From Acanthacorydalis orientalis (lineage: Eukaryota; Arthropoda; Insecta; Megaloptera; Corydalidae): a stretch of DNA of 64,000 nt. The notes beneath the pieces are model-generated. The model was given only the letters and a program-made list of their open reading frames with translations, was not told where the DNA came from and searched no databases. The stretch covers positions 1,582,501-1,646,500 of the forward strand of contig CM068318.1 of NCBI GenBank assembly GCA_034766995.1. The letters are read 5' to 3'. Numbering within the stretch: position 1 is the stretch's first letter; the number at the start of each line of letters is the position of its first letter. Below are positions 1-12,789 of the stretch, one piece after another. The translations under genes were made by a program, and so were the position numbers.

Positions 1-12
1 TATATATATATG

Positions 13-46
<34 letters not shown>
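1..46. repeat. (TA)n followed by (GA)n microsatellite
   Basis: Thirty bases of TA dinucleotide with one TG interruption pass directly into a 16-base GA run. The array is cut by the window edge. Confidence 0.95.
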
Positions 47-605
47 TTGTGTGTTTATGTTTATGTAAAGGCAGTCACTGTTACACACATCAATAAACGA
101 ATTTACCTCAAACGTTTCTGTACATTATATCTAGTTCACACACCTCTACACATATTCCACTCACCGTTTTTTAATTATTTAATTTGCTATTCGTAAAATT
201 ACACAGCACTGACAGATTTTTTTTCCACCTGTATCGAAAGACTTCTCTATCGTCTTCACGTAATACGCGCACAGATAGATATCTTTGTTGTTGTTGTCGT
301 CGTTGTTTTTTCTCCTCTAAGAAATTAATTCGTTGCTAATTGACAAACAGCTGTTAAATTGTAGTCTTGATATAATTGATACGAATTTTAAAGAAAATAT
401 CGTCTATGTTTTAGGTCATTTCGTAATCGTACTGTAATTTTTGGATACACTGTAATTACGGTTTTCGGATAATTTTTCATTGACGAGCCACATAAATAAC
501 GTGCACAACTAGGAAGCGATGCTTTTCGGTTCGTATCTTCTCGCTGGATATATTTAAATAATATGTAAAGTACATAATTACTGTATGGTCTTCAATTACC
601 AATCG
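47..605. other. AT-rich non-coding stretch
   Basis: No reading frame with coding character and no recognised repeat. A short GTT/GTC-rich patch lies near 286-306. Nothing else is seen. Confidence 0.6.
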
Positions 606-623
606 TATATATATACATATATG

Positions 624-654
<31 letters not shown>

Positions 655-659
655 TATAT

Positions 660-698
<39 letters not shown>

Positions 699-712
699 CA
701 TATATATATACA

Positions 713-746
<34 letters not shown>

Positions 747-785
747 ACATGTATATAGACAGATAGAGACAGAGAGAGAGAGAGA
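606..785. repeat. Compound (TA)n / (GA)n microsatellite
   Basis: About 140 bases of TA repeat with scattered TG, AA and AC interruptions end in a GATA/GACA/GA tract. The interruptions divide the TA into three blocks, so the array is old or was extended several times. Confidence 0.95.
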
Positions 786-1082
786 TTTATATTCTTAGAG
801 TAGGTGTACAGTTGTTCAGTTTGTCTTCGTTTTCGATTTATTTTTATTATCGAGTCTAATAGAAATTTAAAAGATGTATATTACTTTTAACTAACAATTT
901 ATCACAAGTAAACTATTCTTTCCTCGCATTTCAATTTCAAATACTTTATATATAATACAGTTCAGTGCTTTCTAAACTACACGAGAATCAACAGTCTTCA
1001 ACAAGAGAATTTTTGTAGTACAATTATTTTATTTTTGAATAAACTCTGATTAATAAATCGAATCTGAAATGTTTTTACCTAA

Positions 1083-1126
1083 ATATATATCTCTCTCTCT
1101 ATATATATATTGTATATATATATATG
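1083..1126. repeat. TA-CT-TA compound microsatellite
   Basis: Short TA runs flank a five-unit CT run. Confidence 0.9.
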
Positions 1127-1135
1127 TGGAGAAAG

Positions 1136-1318
1136 GGATAGATAGCTAGATGGATAAGTATAATATAATAGATAGAGAGATGGATAGATAAATAGATAGG
1201 TAAATAGGTAGGTAGATAGATAGGTAGATAGATATATAGGTAGGTAGGTAGGTAGATGTGTAGATAGGTAGATGGATAGGTAGATAGATAGGTAGACAAA
1301 TAGATAGATAGATAGATC
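1136..1318. repeat. Interleaved GATA / GGTA tetranucleotide array
   Basis: About 180 bases built from GATA and GGTA units in irregular order, with occasional TAAA and ATGG variants. Read on the minus strand it translates into strings of Y, L, S, T and P, which explains two long apparent reading frames here that are not genes. Confidence 0.93.
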
Positions 1319-2966
1319 AATAGACACAATCCCCAAAGTGTGAAGAAAAAGGACCCAAGCTGGTTTAAAATACAAAAAAATGCATGCTGTATTGTTTCAA
1401 AAGAATTATTCATTTCATTTGTGTAATTTGTGGGATATGGATACTCGTAGATTGAAATTAAAGAATAAGAAATAATTTTATTCAAGTTTTCTTTGAATTT
1501 TAAATGATTGTACCGAAATATCACAATACATCCAGGTTCATAAAAAAACAACAAACTATGATTGTAATTAGATGGAAGTATGTATTTAAATTCATTAAAA
1601 TATTTCGTATCATTATCGTTAATCTTTCATCTTCAATGATCGACTGTTAGATAAAAACCGATCTTTTAAATTTTCACAATGCAAACGACGTAGGTTTTTT
1701 TCCTATTCGTGTTATTCCATTGATTGTTCACTGTCCTTGTCCTATCAATTCACACGTGTCTTTCTAGGCTGTTTTGTATTCCCTGGTTTGTGGTCAGTTA
1801 ATCTTAGTGTCTATAATATTTCTCTTGACTTCACTTGCATCAGTTTTAGGTTGGTCTTTTTTAAATCAGAAAAAAATCGGATTTGTGTCTTAGTGAAAAA
1901 CTAATTTGTGGAAAAAAAACACACCGACCTCCAAAAGTCGTGTTGCAGTTTTAAACATTTACATTTTTCTATTTTCCGTAATATGCTTGACATACTTTCT
2001 ACCAATATGTCTGTTTATATATTTTTTTACATTTAAATCTTTTCGTTTGGATAAAACTGAATCGAAAATTTTTAAACTGCACCTTGTCGCTATGAAGATA
2101 ATTGCAGCAGCATTGAAATGCACATAAACAACATTCAAAAATGTATCATTGATTTATTGGTCATTTCATAGCTTATGAGGCGAAAAAATAATTCTTTTGT
2201 TAAAGTTAATTTATCCATGGAGTCAGATCTGTGCTGTGAAAATTAGTTATATTTTTCACCATTTAGAAATAAAATGAGTGATTTTACTAGCAGATATGTA
2301 TGATGCCCTCAGTATTCAGAATTGAATCTAAATAATGAGGGCAAATCTGTGACTGACTTTTTATATCCAAACCGTTTAAAAATATGTGCAAACAAATTAT
2401 AAAAGACGCACTGTATATAGAACGAAATCTATATTTGTTTTCTAATTCGATTTAATGCATACACACATATGACTTTTATTCAAATTTACATCCACGTATA
2501 GAGAAATACCTATCTCTCTCATTTCTTTTCGAAATATAAACATTGTTTTTTCTCATAAAACACCAAAAATCACTTTATATAAATCATTTTATTCCCAATA
2601 AAGTCACCAATCAAACGTGTACACTTATTATTATATTCTGGCAATTAATCGAATTGCATTAGTTAAGACGAGATCGCACGTTTCACAGTTCGTTTCTTTT
2701 CTTAAAAGAGAACAACGAATAAATGAAAGTGCGTTCTCCAGATCCTAGACAATAGACAGAGAAGCGAATTAAACGATATAAAGTTATTACTTGCAAGGTA
2801 TTTTTAATAAAAACTGACACTTGCTCATTGAAGTATTCTATAATCAAATATTTGATTTGATCGAAAACGTATAAAAAGCGATGGGATGATCTGAAGTGAT
2901 TACAAATTAGTCGCGGAAACATTCCGGGAGTCGAGCGTTTAAAACGGACACAGAAATTATACATAC

Positions 2967-2969
<3 letters not shown>
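1319..2969. other. AT-rich non-coding stretch
   Basis: Scanned on both strands. Reading frames are short, rich in F, I, Y and K, and show no domain. No FB1 copy is recognisable. Nothing supportable is seen. Confidence 0.55.
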
Positions 2970-3032
<63 letters not shown>

Positions 3033-3034
3033 AT
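2970..3034. repeat. (TA)n microsatellite
   Basis: Pure TA run of about 54 bases whose downstream edge decays into TGTATGTATA. Confidence 0.95.
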
Positions 3035-3780
3035 AAATGTGTGCGTGGACGCACGTACCGTCCGCAACCGCTTCGGTGCACTGTTTGAATACTCCTGCGT
3101 CGCGGTTACTGACCGTAAGACTGTTACGCTCTTCTATCACCTACAATTTCTAGACATACGACATTACATGCCGAGAGTCGTGTTTTTATTTTATTTTATT
3201 GCGAAAGTGCTCGTACAACGTATAGTTCACCAGGTCAATCGAATTAAATTATTTTTTCTCGTATTGGTAGCGCGAATCGTTCTCGGCCGCCATCGCTCGG
3301 CGCATAGAACCGCATTTACGTGTAATGTTTTTTTTTTTCCCCCCGCTCGTAATTAGACGTCGCCCCGCACATTTCGGCGCGAACAACCGAAAATTACATG
3401 TCATTATTGTAAATACGAAGCGTCCGTAATTCAAATGAAATTGTTTTCAATGAATCACACGACACGTTGCTGCGCGTTCTTAGTATTAGAAATCGTACGA
3501 CGGACCAGTTAAATGTTCGTGCTCGGCCGGCGAAAGGAGACACCGTTATTAATAACAGAGAAGCACTGCTGTCCGCGAAACTGACGCGGACTTGTAATTT
3601 AATTAACAGATCCGAGATATAATCGAAGACGGATAAATAATAATTGCATAACACACTGTTGAACGTCTCGATGCTAATACGAAAAATAAACAAGCGGAAT
3701 CGAACGAAATTATTATGTTTGGCCGGCTTAGATTCTCCGATCGGCGCGCCGCGGATTAATTAAAATCGATCTTTTTTTAC
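3035..3780. other. CpG-retaining, repeat-poor island
   Basis: G+C and CpG rise sharply just after the TA array, with several GGCCGGC- and CGGCGCGCC-type patches near 3520-3530 and 3720-3755, mixed with AATTAATTAA homeodomain-like AT cores. Frames on both strands are open for at most about 100 codons and match no family I recognise. It could be a regulatory element or an untranslated exon; the sequence alone does not decide. Confidence 0.35.
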
Positions 3781-4139
3781 AGCATGGAATTATCACTGTA
3801 ACGGTCGACGGAATCACCGTCATATACTAATAACATCTGCGGACCGCACTTTTCAAAAATTCATTCTCGGTGAAGTTTTATTTGTTAGCGTTTTTGTTCG
3901 ATGCGTTTTCTCGAGATATTTTCACCAGATGATGTAAAATATATTTATATTTTTTAGAAAAAAAAAACATTCCAGAGATAAATTGATATAATTGTCCGTT
4001 TTTGTACCTACTATCCCGCTGGTCCTAGAGAATCTCTGAAGTATTTATCTACGACGATTAGATTCAGTATTCGAGAGTGTTGATACATTTAAGGGAGTTT
4101 AGGGGAGTGCGTCATGTATTTAATATAATAATGGGTCGG

Positions 4140-5032
4140 TTCGAAAGCTGAAACCACTCGTGGTAGTTTCACAGATGATTCTCTCTGACTGAAAATGATT
4201 AATACATTTTTGTTGGTTATTTTTGATTGTTGCTTGTGAGCGTTTCGACTTCGATTCAATCATCTTCAGAGTACTAAGTTATAGAAAACTCTGTCAGAGG
4301 AGCGTAACGTGATTCGTCAGGTGTGAGACTATCAGGATATATTTTGGAGGTTGATTGAAATTGTTGATGGACGAAAATCAAGAGATTTGTTTATTGTAGA
4401 TCGTCACTTATAAACATTTCGGTCGTAATTCCGTCATATTTAGACTACTGAGGTATAGACAAATCTGTAAAAAAATAATCGAGTAATTCTTTTAGAGTGG
4501 AACGACCTGAATTCATTCCAGGAATCGATTGAACTATTCGGGGAAAAATTAATAGATTTATTTACTATTGATCGTCGTCGATGAGCATTTCGATCTCGAT
4601 TTCACCATCTTCAGAGCACTAAGGTATAGAAAATTCCTATCAGAAGAGCATAGAGTGTTTCACGACAAATGAGACTACCATGATCTTAGAGATTAATTAA
4701 AATTTTCAAGGAAAAAAATGAATTAATTTATTATCGATTCGTTTTGATTGTTGCTCGTGAGCATTTCGATTTTAATTGCAACGTCGTTAGAGTACTAAGG
4801 CATAGACACATCTGTCAAATAAATAATCGGGTAATTCCTCGAGAGTAAGGCGACCTGCATACATTTAGAGATCGATTGAACTTTTCGAGGAGAAAAATAA
4901 TAGTTTTATTTATTATTCGTTGCTGCTTATTCTTATTTCGGTGGCGATAGCTTCACATCCTCTTTGCGCTGAGGTGTAGAAATATCTGTCAAGTAAATGA
5001 ATAAATGATTCATGAGAAAGGTAAACTTATCA

Positions 5033-5086
<54 letters not shown>

Positions 5087-5130
5087 TTCAGAGATTGATT
5101 GAACTTTTCAAGGGATAAAGTAACAGATGC
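4140..5130 (+). repeat. Head-to-tail array of five FB1 arms, period about 173 bp
   Basis: Anchor words of the GATTGTTGCTTGTGAGC type occur at about 4225, 4399, 4569, 4746 and 4918, so spacings are 174, 170, 177 and 172 bases. Each unit also carries a TTCAGAGTACTAAGG-type block, a TCTGTCA block and an AGATTGATTGAA block in the same order. Elsewhere in the window the same anchor appears inside inverted foldbacks; here all arms point the same way, like a small satellite. A (TA)n array interrupts the last unit. Confidence 0.85.
5034..5083. repeat. (TA)n microsatellite inside the FB1 array
   Basis: Fifty bases of uninterrupted TA lie within the fifth unit, with recognisable unit sequence on both sides. 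The microsatellite therefore grew after the tandem array formed. Confidence 0.95.
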
Positions 5131-5679
5131 TGTTTTTGAAAACTGTAACGTGATTTTATTTTCAGTTAAGAAACAATACTAGTATCGAAATTAATATAAT
5201 TATAATCGTTTAATAAACGAAAAAAAGGGAATAGCAGAAGCACTCCCATCGTCAAATTGAAAATGGTTCTCGTTATAATTATCTCGCAGTTAAATTCGTC
5301 TCATTCAAGATACAAACACAATCCTCTAAGAAACGTTAAATAGAAACAGGTTCTTGTACAATTGAAATTTGTCATCGAGGCATCGTTTAGATTTCAATGG
5401 AGTCTCTTTATCGCAACGACACGTGAAAAATAAATTGTATTATTACTGTAAATTAATTATTGGTGCCTTTTAATTATTTATTACGATCGTATACTCTATT
5501 TCAGATTCCATTTTAATTAAATAAATAGATTAGATCTTCTGTTCAGATTTATCTGTTTTATTTAATTATATTAAACTGTTATTGAGTTTTGATTTTATAT
5601 AATTTATACTCGGAGTATTAATTACGGCTTATCTCAGTTTTGTTCGACGATTGTGTCATATAATTTCTCTTTCGCTCTT

Positions 5680-5696
5680 TATATATATATATATAT

Positions 5697-5755
<59 letters not shown>

Positions 5756-5771
5756 ATGGAGAGAGAGAGAG
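5680..5771. repeat. (TA)n then (GA)n microsatellite
   Basis: Two TA blocks split by TTCTG, followed by AAAGATGGA and a GA run. Confidence 0.95.
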
Positions 5772-5849
5772 TAATAAAAATAAGTAGGTTGAAATGGAAA
5801 AGGGCGGGATATGTATCAAGAGGAGAAGATATCATTTAAACTATAGAAA

Positions 5850-6000
5850 TTATTCGCTGTGATTTAGTAGAATGATAAGGAATTGTCATCGAAATAAGCA
5901 CAAGCAACAATCAAAACTGACTAATAATAATTTATTGAACGTTTATGATTATAAAATGATTTTTGTGGGGGCGAAAAAAGAATTCGTTCGAGAAACTAAT
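5850..6000 (-). repeat. FB1 single arm (degenerate)
   Basis: Reads from inner to outer end: a TCATCGAAAT...AAGCAACAATCAAAA block, an AATTTATTGAACG block, then a GAAAAAAGAATTCGTTCG block. The opposite arm is not recognisable. Confidence 0.75.
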
Positions 6001-6009
6001 CCATACATG

Positions 6010-7714
6010 TTATAAATATGTATAAATGTATAAAATACCGTCCGTATTCGATTGAATACATCTACTACTTCTTTCAATTACATCTTCTGTTGTGATTTAT
6101 GTTTTCTGTCTATAATCAATATCATTTTTTTAAAAAGATTGAGTTCATACGAAACGTCAGTGGACTTTGTTGTTTCGTATCAGCCGAGTGTCTGTTCTCC
6201 ACTACGACTTTTTCAGACAGATTCGAGTAATTTTAAGATGACACTCGTGGTGAATGGACACTCATAATGATCAGTGCTGCCAGTAAAAAAAAACATGCAA
6301 TTGTAATTTTGTACAAGGCGGTTCTTATGTATACAGATTTCGTTTAAGAATCTGTATTTATATGAACAGATATATAATTCATATAAATCTTTACTTTGAA
6401 CACTGTCGAACAATACAATTACAATATTAGATTTTATTTCACGAATCTGTCATTCTCGAAGCGAATCGTTTCCCTGTTTCAAATATAGAAACGAATGAAT
6501 AAAAGTCGTTAATTAAACTTTACAGAAAACATGCGTTACAAGAGATGTTGCTTGTCTCACTACCATTCAGTGATAAAATATACATGTTCGCACATGTTAC
6601 ATCGGCGCGCCGTTGACAAAAAAAAAGAAAAAAAACCATCGACGAGATCCGTCCATATCTTCAGCAATTCCGTCCGATAACAGACGAACGTACAGTGTAA
6701 ATCAAACGTTTATCTCTCGCTCTGACGCTATTTTATTTATTCTATTACATATAATTGGATATTATGGTGTTGTATCATGAAATGTTTTATTATGTTCGGC
6801 GAATTAGGTCATCGCGATAGTCTTTACAAGGTGTCGTAGGTGCTGGCAGGTTAGGACGTTCGCAAAAGGCTATGTACTAGTTATTCTTGCAATATTGCTG
6901 ATTTATATTGTACTTTGATTTGATAGTCGGGATGCGAGAAACCGTTTTAATTTACTCGTTTACATTTTATATACTAGTTTTTTAACGGATTTACATGCAC
7001 GATGGTTTGTTTTTTTTTATTTTATTTTTATTACAGCCGAGCGTTTTTCGACATTGTAAATTCCATTCGGACAGATTTTATTGTACACGCGATATGTAAA
7101 AATGTTCATAAATTCTTATCTCGTTTCGAGTCGATCGTTTGCGCATGGAGACGAATTGAAATATTGATAAAAATCGACAGTGTTCGAGGACACTTTATTT
7201 TGGATTTGTAATCGACATGTTCTTTTAGATTCTGTATTTGGATTAGATAAGAAAAAAGTATTAAATGATTTTTTTAGAAGACCTCGAGCTTCAATTTTAA
7301 TGTTTTTGTTTTCTACAAAAAGATTTTATAAATTTTTTGTCCAGTTTTATTTGAATAGATGTGTTTGATAGTGCAGAAGCTAATATTCTACTCAGAACAT
7401 TAATTAAATTGTATGTATTTTTTTAAAGAAAAGTGCTTTTAAAAAAACTCGAAACGACCGGTTGTTCTTGGATTCCATTTTGACAGAATTGTGAATGTTG
7501 CACTCACAGTTCGTAAAATTAATTCGTGCAGGAGATGAAATTTCAATGTCATGTTTGAAATTTGTATTACGTTTGTAAGTTACATCCACCGAATATTACT
7601 ACAATAATTAGAAAACGTTATACACAAATTTATCAGTATTTTATCTTAAATGTTTTTGATTTATTTCTATTTACCAAACTGTGTGCATGAAATGATAGAC
7701 CGTAGATTTTTCTA
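6010..7714. other. AT-rich non-coding stretch
   Basis: Holds one short CpG patch (6600-6720, with GGCGCGCC) and a T7A5 block near 6127. No gene, RNA or known repeat is seen. Confidence 0.5.
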
Positions 7715-7872
7715 TATCTTGCCGCTCGTTGGATAACGGAATCGCCATTGAAATCCACACAAATAACAATTAAATAAAATAAAAGAATCGATTGAATTTT
7801 TCTAAAAAAATTACTTGAAAACAGATTTTATTTGTGAAAGTGAATTTAGTCACAATGCTAGAGCTGTATAAC
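7715..7872 (-). repeat. FB1 single arm (degenerate)
   Basis: Begins with a CTTGCCGCTC...GGAATCGCCATTGAAAT block and ends with GTGAAAGTGAATTTAGTCAC followed by an AGCTGT-type end word, matching the outer end of other copies. Confidence 0.75.
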
Positions 7873-9394
7873 CTCAATAGGTTATAAATTCTACAGTCAA
7901 TATTCTGAGCTTCCATGATATAATTAGAAAGATTCCAGGTATGAAAAAACGTAGTAGTTTTCTATTGGTCTGTGAGTTTGTATGTAGATATCATTTACTT
8001 TTATACCCTTTATGTTATTTACATTTAAAATTAATAATTTCATTCTTGATTATGCGATTTCGGTTAGAGGAGGGAATCTTTTTAAAGTTCCTTTTCTCAC
8101 AATACAAAAATTTCTTTTTGTCCTCCAGTCGTATCCCATTCAAACACAGATATATATTTTACAAAAATAAAAACGAATGCTACACACTTTTGTATTTTTC
8201 GTCGTTTTTCATCTCTCTCTCTTGTTGCGTTGTATTGAATTTTAAAACTGTCACGAATCGCATTGCCCGAAACCCAATTCTTTTTTATAATATATGTCCG
8301 AATTGAAAAAAATATGAAATGATTTCAAACCGGTAATCATTCTCACTTTCATCGAACTTTTCATTTAAAATAATGAAACAATTCGCATAGTTTTGACCTG
8401 TAAATGTAATTTCGTTCGTGAAAACGAAACGAAATATGACAATTTAATGAAATTCCTGATCAGTGATCAGAAGTGATGAAAATTTTTGTTAGAATTTGGC
8501 AATTTCGTAACAGGATTTTTAAACAGAGAACGTTTATATTTGTTAGATTATTTATTAGATAATTCTAGTATATTTTTTCGATCCACATTCAAGATCGGTA
8601 CTTTGAATTTTAATTAATTGTTCATTTGAATCATTTCTCTTATAAAAATTTTATATCAATAACACAATTCGTTTTCGCTGTTTATCAATTACATAAAATA
8701 TCTTTGTATTTCATCCATGCTACAAAATATTGACTTGCATGTAGGCATTTGCATGAAAATTCACTCGTTGATTTGACGACAGCGGCCTTTATATTCGCTT
8801 ATTTATTAATTTACATTTGTATGTTTATCTGATAGTCGATCTATTAATCTTTTTGTCATGAATATATATATATACGCATCTAGAATATGTGAAATCAATA
8901 TAAAACCCGTTTAATTCGAACAAAACCGTACGTCGAGCAGCGCCGATACACCGTTCTCCTGCTCGGACGACAGTCATTTCGAACGAGTGCACTGTAACAT
9001 ATCTGTTTGTGTATAAATATAACATGAAATTAAGTACCATTTCAGAATCAACAATGAGAGTGTCAGTGAACACGAATGAGCCGTTCGAAATAATTAATCA
9101 ACGGAACAGTATGATACTGGCACTTTTTTCTACTATGAAAAATGATCTTGAAAATGGCCTACATTTCGATAATTTATGCCGACTATCGTCCGGACAGTCA
9201 CGTTCCCTCCAAATACAGAGAAAAATACATTCGCAGAGCACGGGTCCTTGTTTCGTGTGAAGAAAAGGTTTGTGCATTCCGACCGTTGTTGTCCAGGCGT
9301 CTAGGCTATGATACATGCGGCGAATGAAACGAACGGACAGTGCTATTATTTGTCATGTGTTTTATAACTATGATACATTCATTACAATCGTAAT
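7873..9394. other. AT-rich non-coding stretch with a short CpG patch
   Basis: Short T-rich frames only. CpG density rises around 8920-9000 and 9180-9340. No domain is recognisable on either strand. Confidence 0.5.
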
Positions 9395-9452
9395 GTATGT
9401 ATGTATATATATATATACATATATAAATGTTTACACACACACACACACACAC
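9395..9452. repeat. (TA)n and (CA)n microsatellite
   Basis: TGTATG edge, short TA run, then ten CA units. Confidence 0.93.
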
Positions 9453-9786
9453 ATGACCCAGCCCAACGGGCCCCGAGCGAACGGACCGTGGGAATCGGCG
9501 CACTAGGAGAAAGTGACAATTTGTAGATAAACTCCGCGAACTTTCCACCTCCGCTCGGACGGCCAGCGCCCAACGATCATTATTATAATGTGAGCGTTTT
9601 AGCACCGACAGCAATGTCTTAAGATCTCCGCATGGCATTATCGTCATTTGTTCACGTTCTTTTGTTTTTGCTGCTCGAGATCGAATGTGTGTGGGTTTAA
9701 TTGCAGTCTCATATAAAGACGGATATTTCTATGAGTCCTTTCACGTATTCTCGTGTCTCTCTGTTCGGCAAAATATTGTAATTTGT
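9453..9786. other. GC-richer non-coding segment
   Basis: Starts with a GC-rich patch (9459-9570) and grades into AT-rich sequence. Overlapping open frames exist on both strands but none has recognisable character. Confidence 0.35.
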
Positions 9787-9814
9787 GTGTATATATGCAC
9801 ATGTGTGTATATAT

Positions 9815-9858
<44 letters not shown>

Positions 9859-9867
9859 ATACATACA
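9787..9867. repeat. (TA)n microsatellite with TG and CA interruptions
   Basis: TA core of about 40 bases flanked by degenerating TGTATA units on both sides. Confidence 0.93.
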
Positions 9868-10214
9868 GGGGATACAATTAAAAGCGAATCCGTCTCGTAC
9901 ACGTATAGTCGTGTTTGTGATTTGAAATTAGAGAAAATTTAGAATCTTTGTCTGATTGTTCCGTACCTCTTGACATGTTTTCTATTTTTTCGTGTAACAG
10001 TAATGAATTTTGTTTCGGTGCTCACTTTTATAATAGTTTGTCAGAAGGTTTCTTAACCCGATAGTGCTGAATGTACTCTTCTTCGTGGCGGGATTCGGAT
10101 CTCACCGTATTCAAATAACTGTTTCACTGGTATCAAATTAGTTTCGTCTTTCACTTTAAAATTATAACTTTCAGTTGTATTCATCACAATGTTTAGGTCC
10201 TTATGACCTTTCAC

Positions 10215-10375
10215 AATACATTTCTGACGCCGTGGCTTCAGAATTCACGTCCACGAATCGATTATGTTTCATCTCGCAGAACGTAACACTTTTTCTGATC
10301 AGAAAAATTTAATAAATCGTCGCTTATGAGCATTTAGGAGACGAAAAGAGAATTCATCTGTGAAATCTATGACGT
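10215..10375. repeat. FB1 foldback with most of the centre deleted
   Basis: A left-arm outer block (TTCAGAATTCACGTCCACGA) is followed by a TTTTTCTGATCAGAAAAATT palindrome where the two arms meet, then AATAAATCGTCGCTTATGAGC and a right-arm outer block (GAGAATTCATCTGTGAAAT). The structure fits a foldback that lost its inner arms. Confidence 0.65.
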
Positions 10376-10862
10376 TTACTGCGACTATTAGCGATATGCT
10401 CTTCTTGCAATAATGAAGATTGTAAGATGCAATCTGCTTTGGATATCGTCCGGATCACTTATCCACAGACTGAACTGAAAAAGGAAAACATCATCTGTTA
10501 GAAAATCTGACACAAATAAAATTAAAAAGAAACTAAAATAAACTGATGATAATTGCGATTAAATATCGAAAATCTAATTGTTATCGCAATGAATACGATT
10601 TTTTATCGTGTTGCTTCCTTGCGTACCCGTTTTCCATAATGGTTTTATGCGAATCGTCGACACCATGTATGATTTAGTTTATTTTAACATCCGTTTCACT
10701 TTTATCCTCAAGCAGATAAGTTTTAAATTTACTCGAAGATGATGAAAGTCCTGCTGCAGAAGAAAACTAATGTGTGATGTTCAGAATTCTCGCACACCGA
10801 TCATAATCTTTTCTTATTCGGTATAAAAACAGTCAGTTCGGTTTTGTGCGTTACCCTGTACA

Positions 10863-10863
<1 letters not shown>
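10376..10863. other. AT-rich non-coding stretch
   Basis: No frame, RNA or repeat is supportable. Confidence 0.5.
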
Positions 10864-10913
<50 letters not shown>

Positions 10914-10920
10914 AATATAT
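10864..10920. repeat. (TA)n microsatellite
   Basis: About 42 bases of pure TA ending in TGTATGTATAATATAT. Confidence 0.95.
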
Positions 10921-11149
10921 GAATGTACACATTGTCGCCGCGAGCAAACTAATACATTTGTATAAAATTGAAATTCACGATATCTCAATGATATTTTAGA
11001 TTGCATTCAAATATAAGTTTGATCCTTTCTATTCTGTATTATCATGGAATTTACTTTGTAAACATCATGCAATATAAACCAGTTTATTACATGTAACGAG
11101 TTTAATTTTTAACAATTTAATAGGCGTTTTGTACGGATTTTAATAATAG

Positions 11150-12720
11150 CTATCACGCCGATATATTCTCTCCAGTGTTGTTATTATCACCTATAAACGT
11201 GTGTGCCCGTCGATCTCCGTACACTCATTCTAAATATGTGATTTGGAAATAAACGTACGGGTCGAAAAGGCGTTCCGATGTGTTCGGATGAAGATACACG
11301 AATGAAACAGTCACATTTCGAATTTTTATTATACTATAGTAGAATGACAATGAATCGGATATTTTTATCTTGGATTATATAGTGTTGGAGAAATCGAAAA
11401 GGTGAAATTCTATAAAAGGATATTCTGCTAAGTATTGGCTCACCGCGAGCCACCGTGTCTAATCGAACGGATTTGTAATTTCACGCGTGCTCCCAAGACG
11501 TTGTCTTTAGATTAGGGAACGTTAGAGCACGCCGCCGCAATGTCAGATATACGTGTACACGGAATTCATTGTGGCGCTCGTCGATTTGTCACGTGAACGG
11601 CAGTGATTAATTTTCGGCCGTGTCGATTTCCATTCAAACGAATCCGAAACACCTCGAGCCGAATCACATGCGCGCCTATCGAACCGCATCTACGAGCGTC
11701 GTAAATAAACACGACGGACAAACGCATTATTTATTCACAACAATGGTTTCGTATTCTAATCGAGTCACTCTAAACAGCGTCGTCATCCATGCGATCGCGC
11801 GCCGTAATCAAAACGAGATTAATTTAAATTGCAAAACAATCGAAAAATATCGCATCGATTGCGGGTCGCCGTGCGAGCGCGCTCGCGGGGAAAAAGGAAA
11901 CGGCGGCAGCGCGATCCGCTGAACTTTCTGATAAGTGTGATTTGATTTATGTCGAACAAGCAAAAGGTGTTGTCGAGCCGTGACTGTTTTTTAATTAAGC
12001 CACTTTGATTTATATAGATGTTTATGCTATTAGAAGGAATCGATTCGGATTCGTCGACGGACCTCGCCGTGCCTCGTAATAATTAAGACCTATTTGTTAA
12101 TCGACAGAGCGAATACGTTCGTACGGCGTGTAAAACAAATTCATTAATGTATCGGAAGACGGTCGATGTACGGCGCCGTTATCATTAACATAAACGAATC
12201 GAACGGATCGGGCACTAAGTCATTTTGATTTAACGCGTGTAATTCTCGTCGAAGATTTCTATCGCCGGACTAAATGTGCTTACAGCGCGAACGCGAATGC
12301 GATCCATAAATTATTTTCTCAAATACAGTTCCCCGTTGACATTCGAATTAAGACGCCGTGTGTAGAAGAGCAGATGGACAAATCGATACGCTCTTAAATC
12401 ACGTGTTATTATTAATATTCGTGCATGCCGAAAAAAATATCAGAAAAAATGACATTTTTCTAATTAAGATCGTTTTTAATTGAGTCGTTCTCGAACACTG
12501 GTCCGTGTTTTCGGATTCGAACGAAATCGTATCGATCGTTAATATCGTGCACGTCGCGACACTTAAGCCAGGCGACGGTTGCCTAATGTAATTTTATGCG
12601 GCGCCTGTACCGTTGACGGAAGACTAACCGCGTTCGCAAAATTGTCCGTCGCTTCAAGTTTATGAAACTCTTCGGGTCTTGAAATGTCCGTCGTGGCCGA
12701 GAAAAATGTCCAAAAACCGG
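11150..12720. other. Long CpG-retaining, repeat-free island; candidate regulatory cluster
   Basis: The longest repeat-free stretch of near-balanced base composition in the window. It contains many CpG-bearing words alternating with short AT cores such as TTTAATTAAG, a TCF/LEF-type CTTTGAT at 12003-12009 and related TTTTGATTTA words. Frames are short and start and stop irregularly, so coding is unlikely. A block of clustered factor sites would look like this, but I have no conservation data. It ends just upstream of the Tigger remnant. Confidence 0.4.
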
Positions 12721-12789
12721 ATTAGCAATTGAGAGCACTGCACTACACTTATCAGTCTGTTTTTCTTTCGTGAAATTATTTTATCGGAA

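Noticed and set aside
1079..1554. Minus-strand reading frames of 98 and 151 codons
   Set aside because: Their bulk is a translation of the GATA/GGTA tetranucleotide array (Y-L-S-T-P strings).
4140..5130. Regularly spaced repeats as a CRISPR-like array
   Set aside because: Period of about 173 bp, diverged units and eukaryotic setting; it is a tandem array of FB1 arms.
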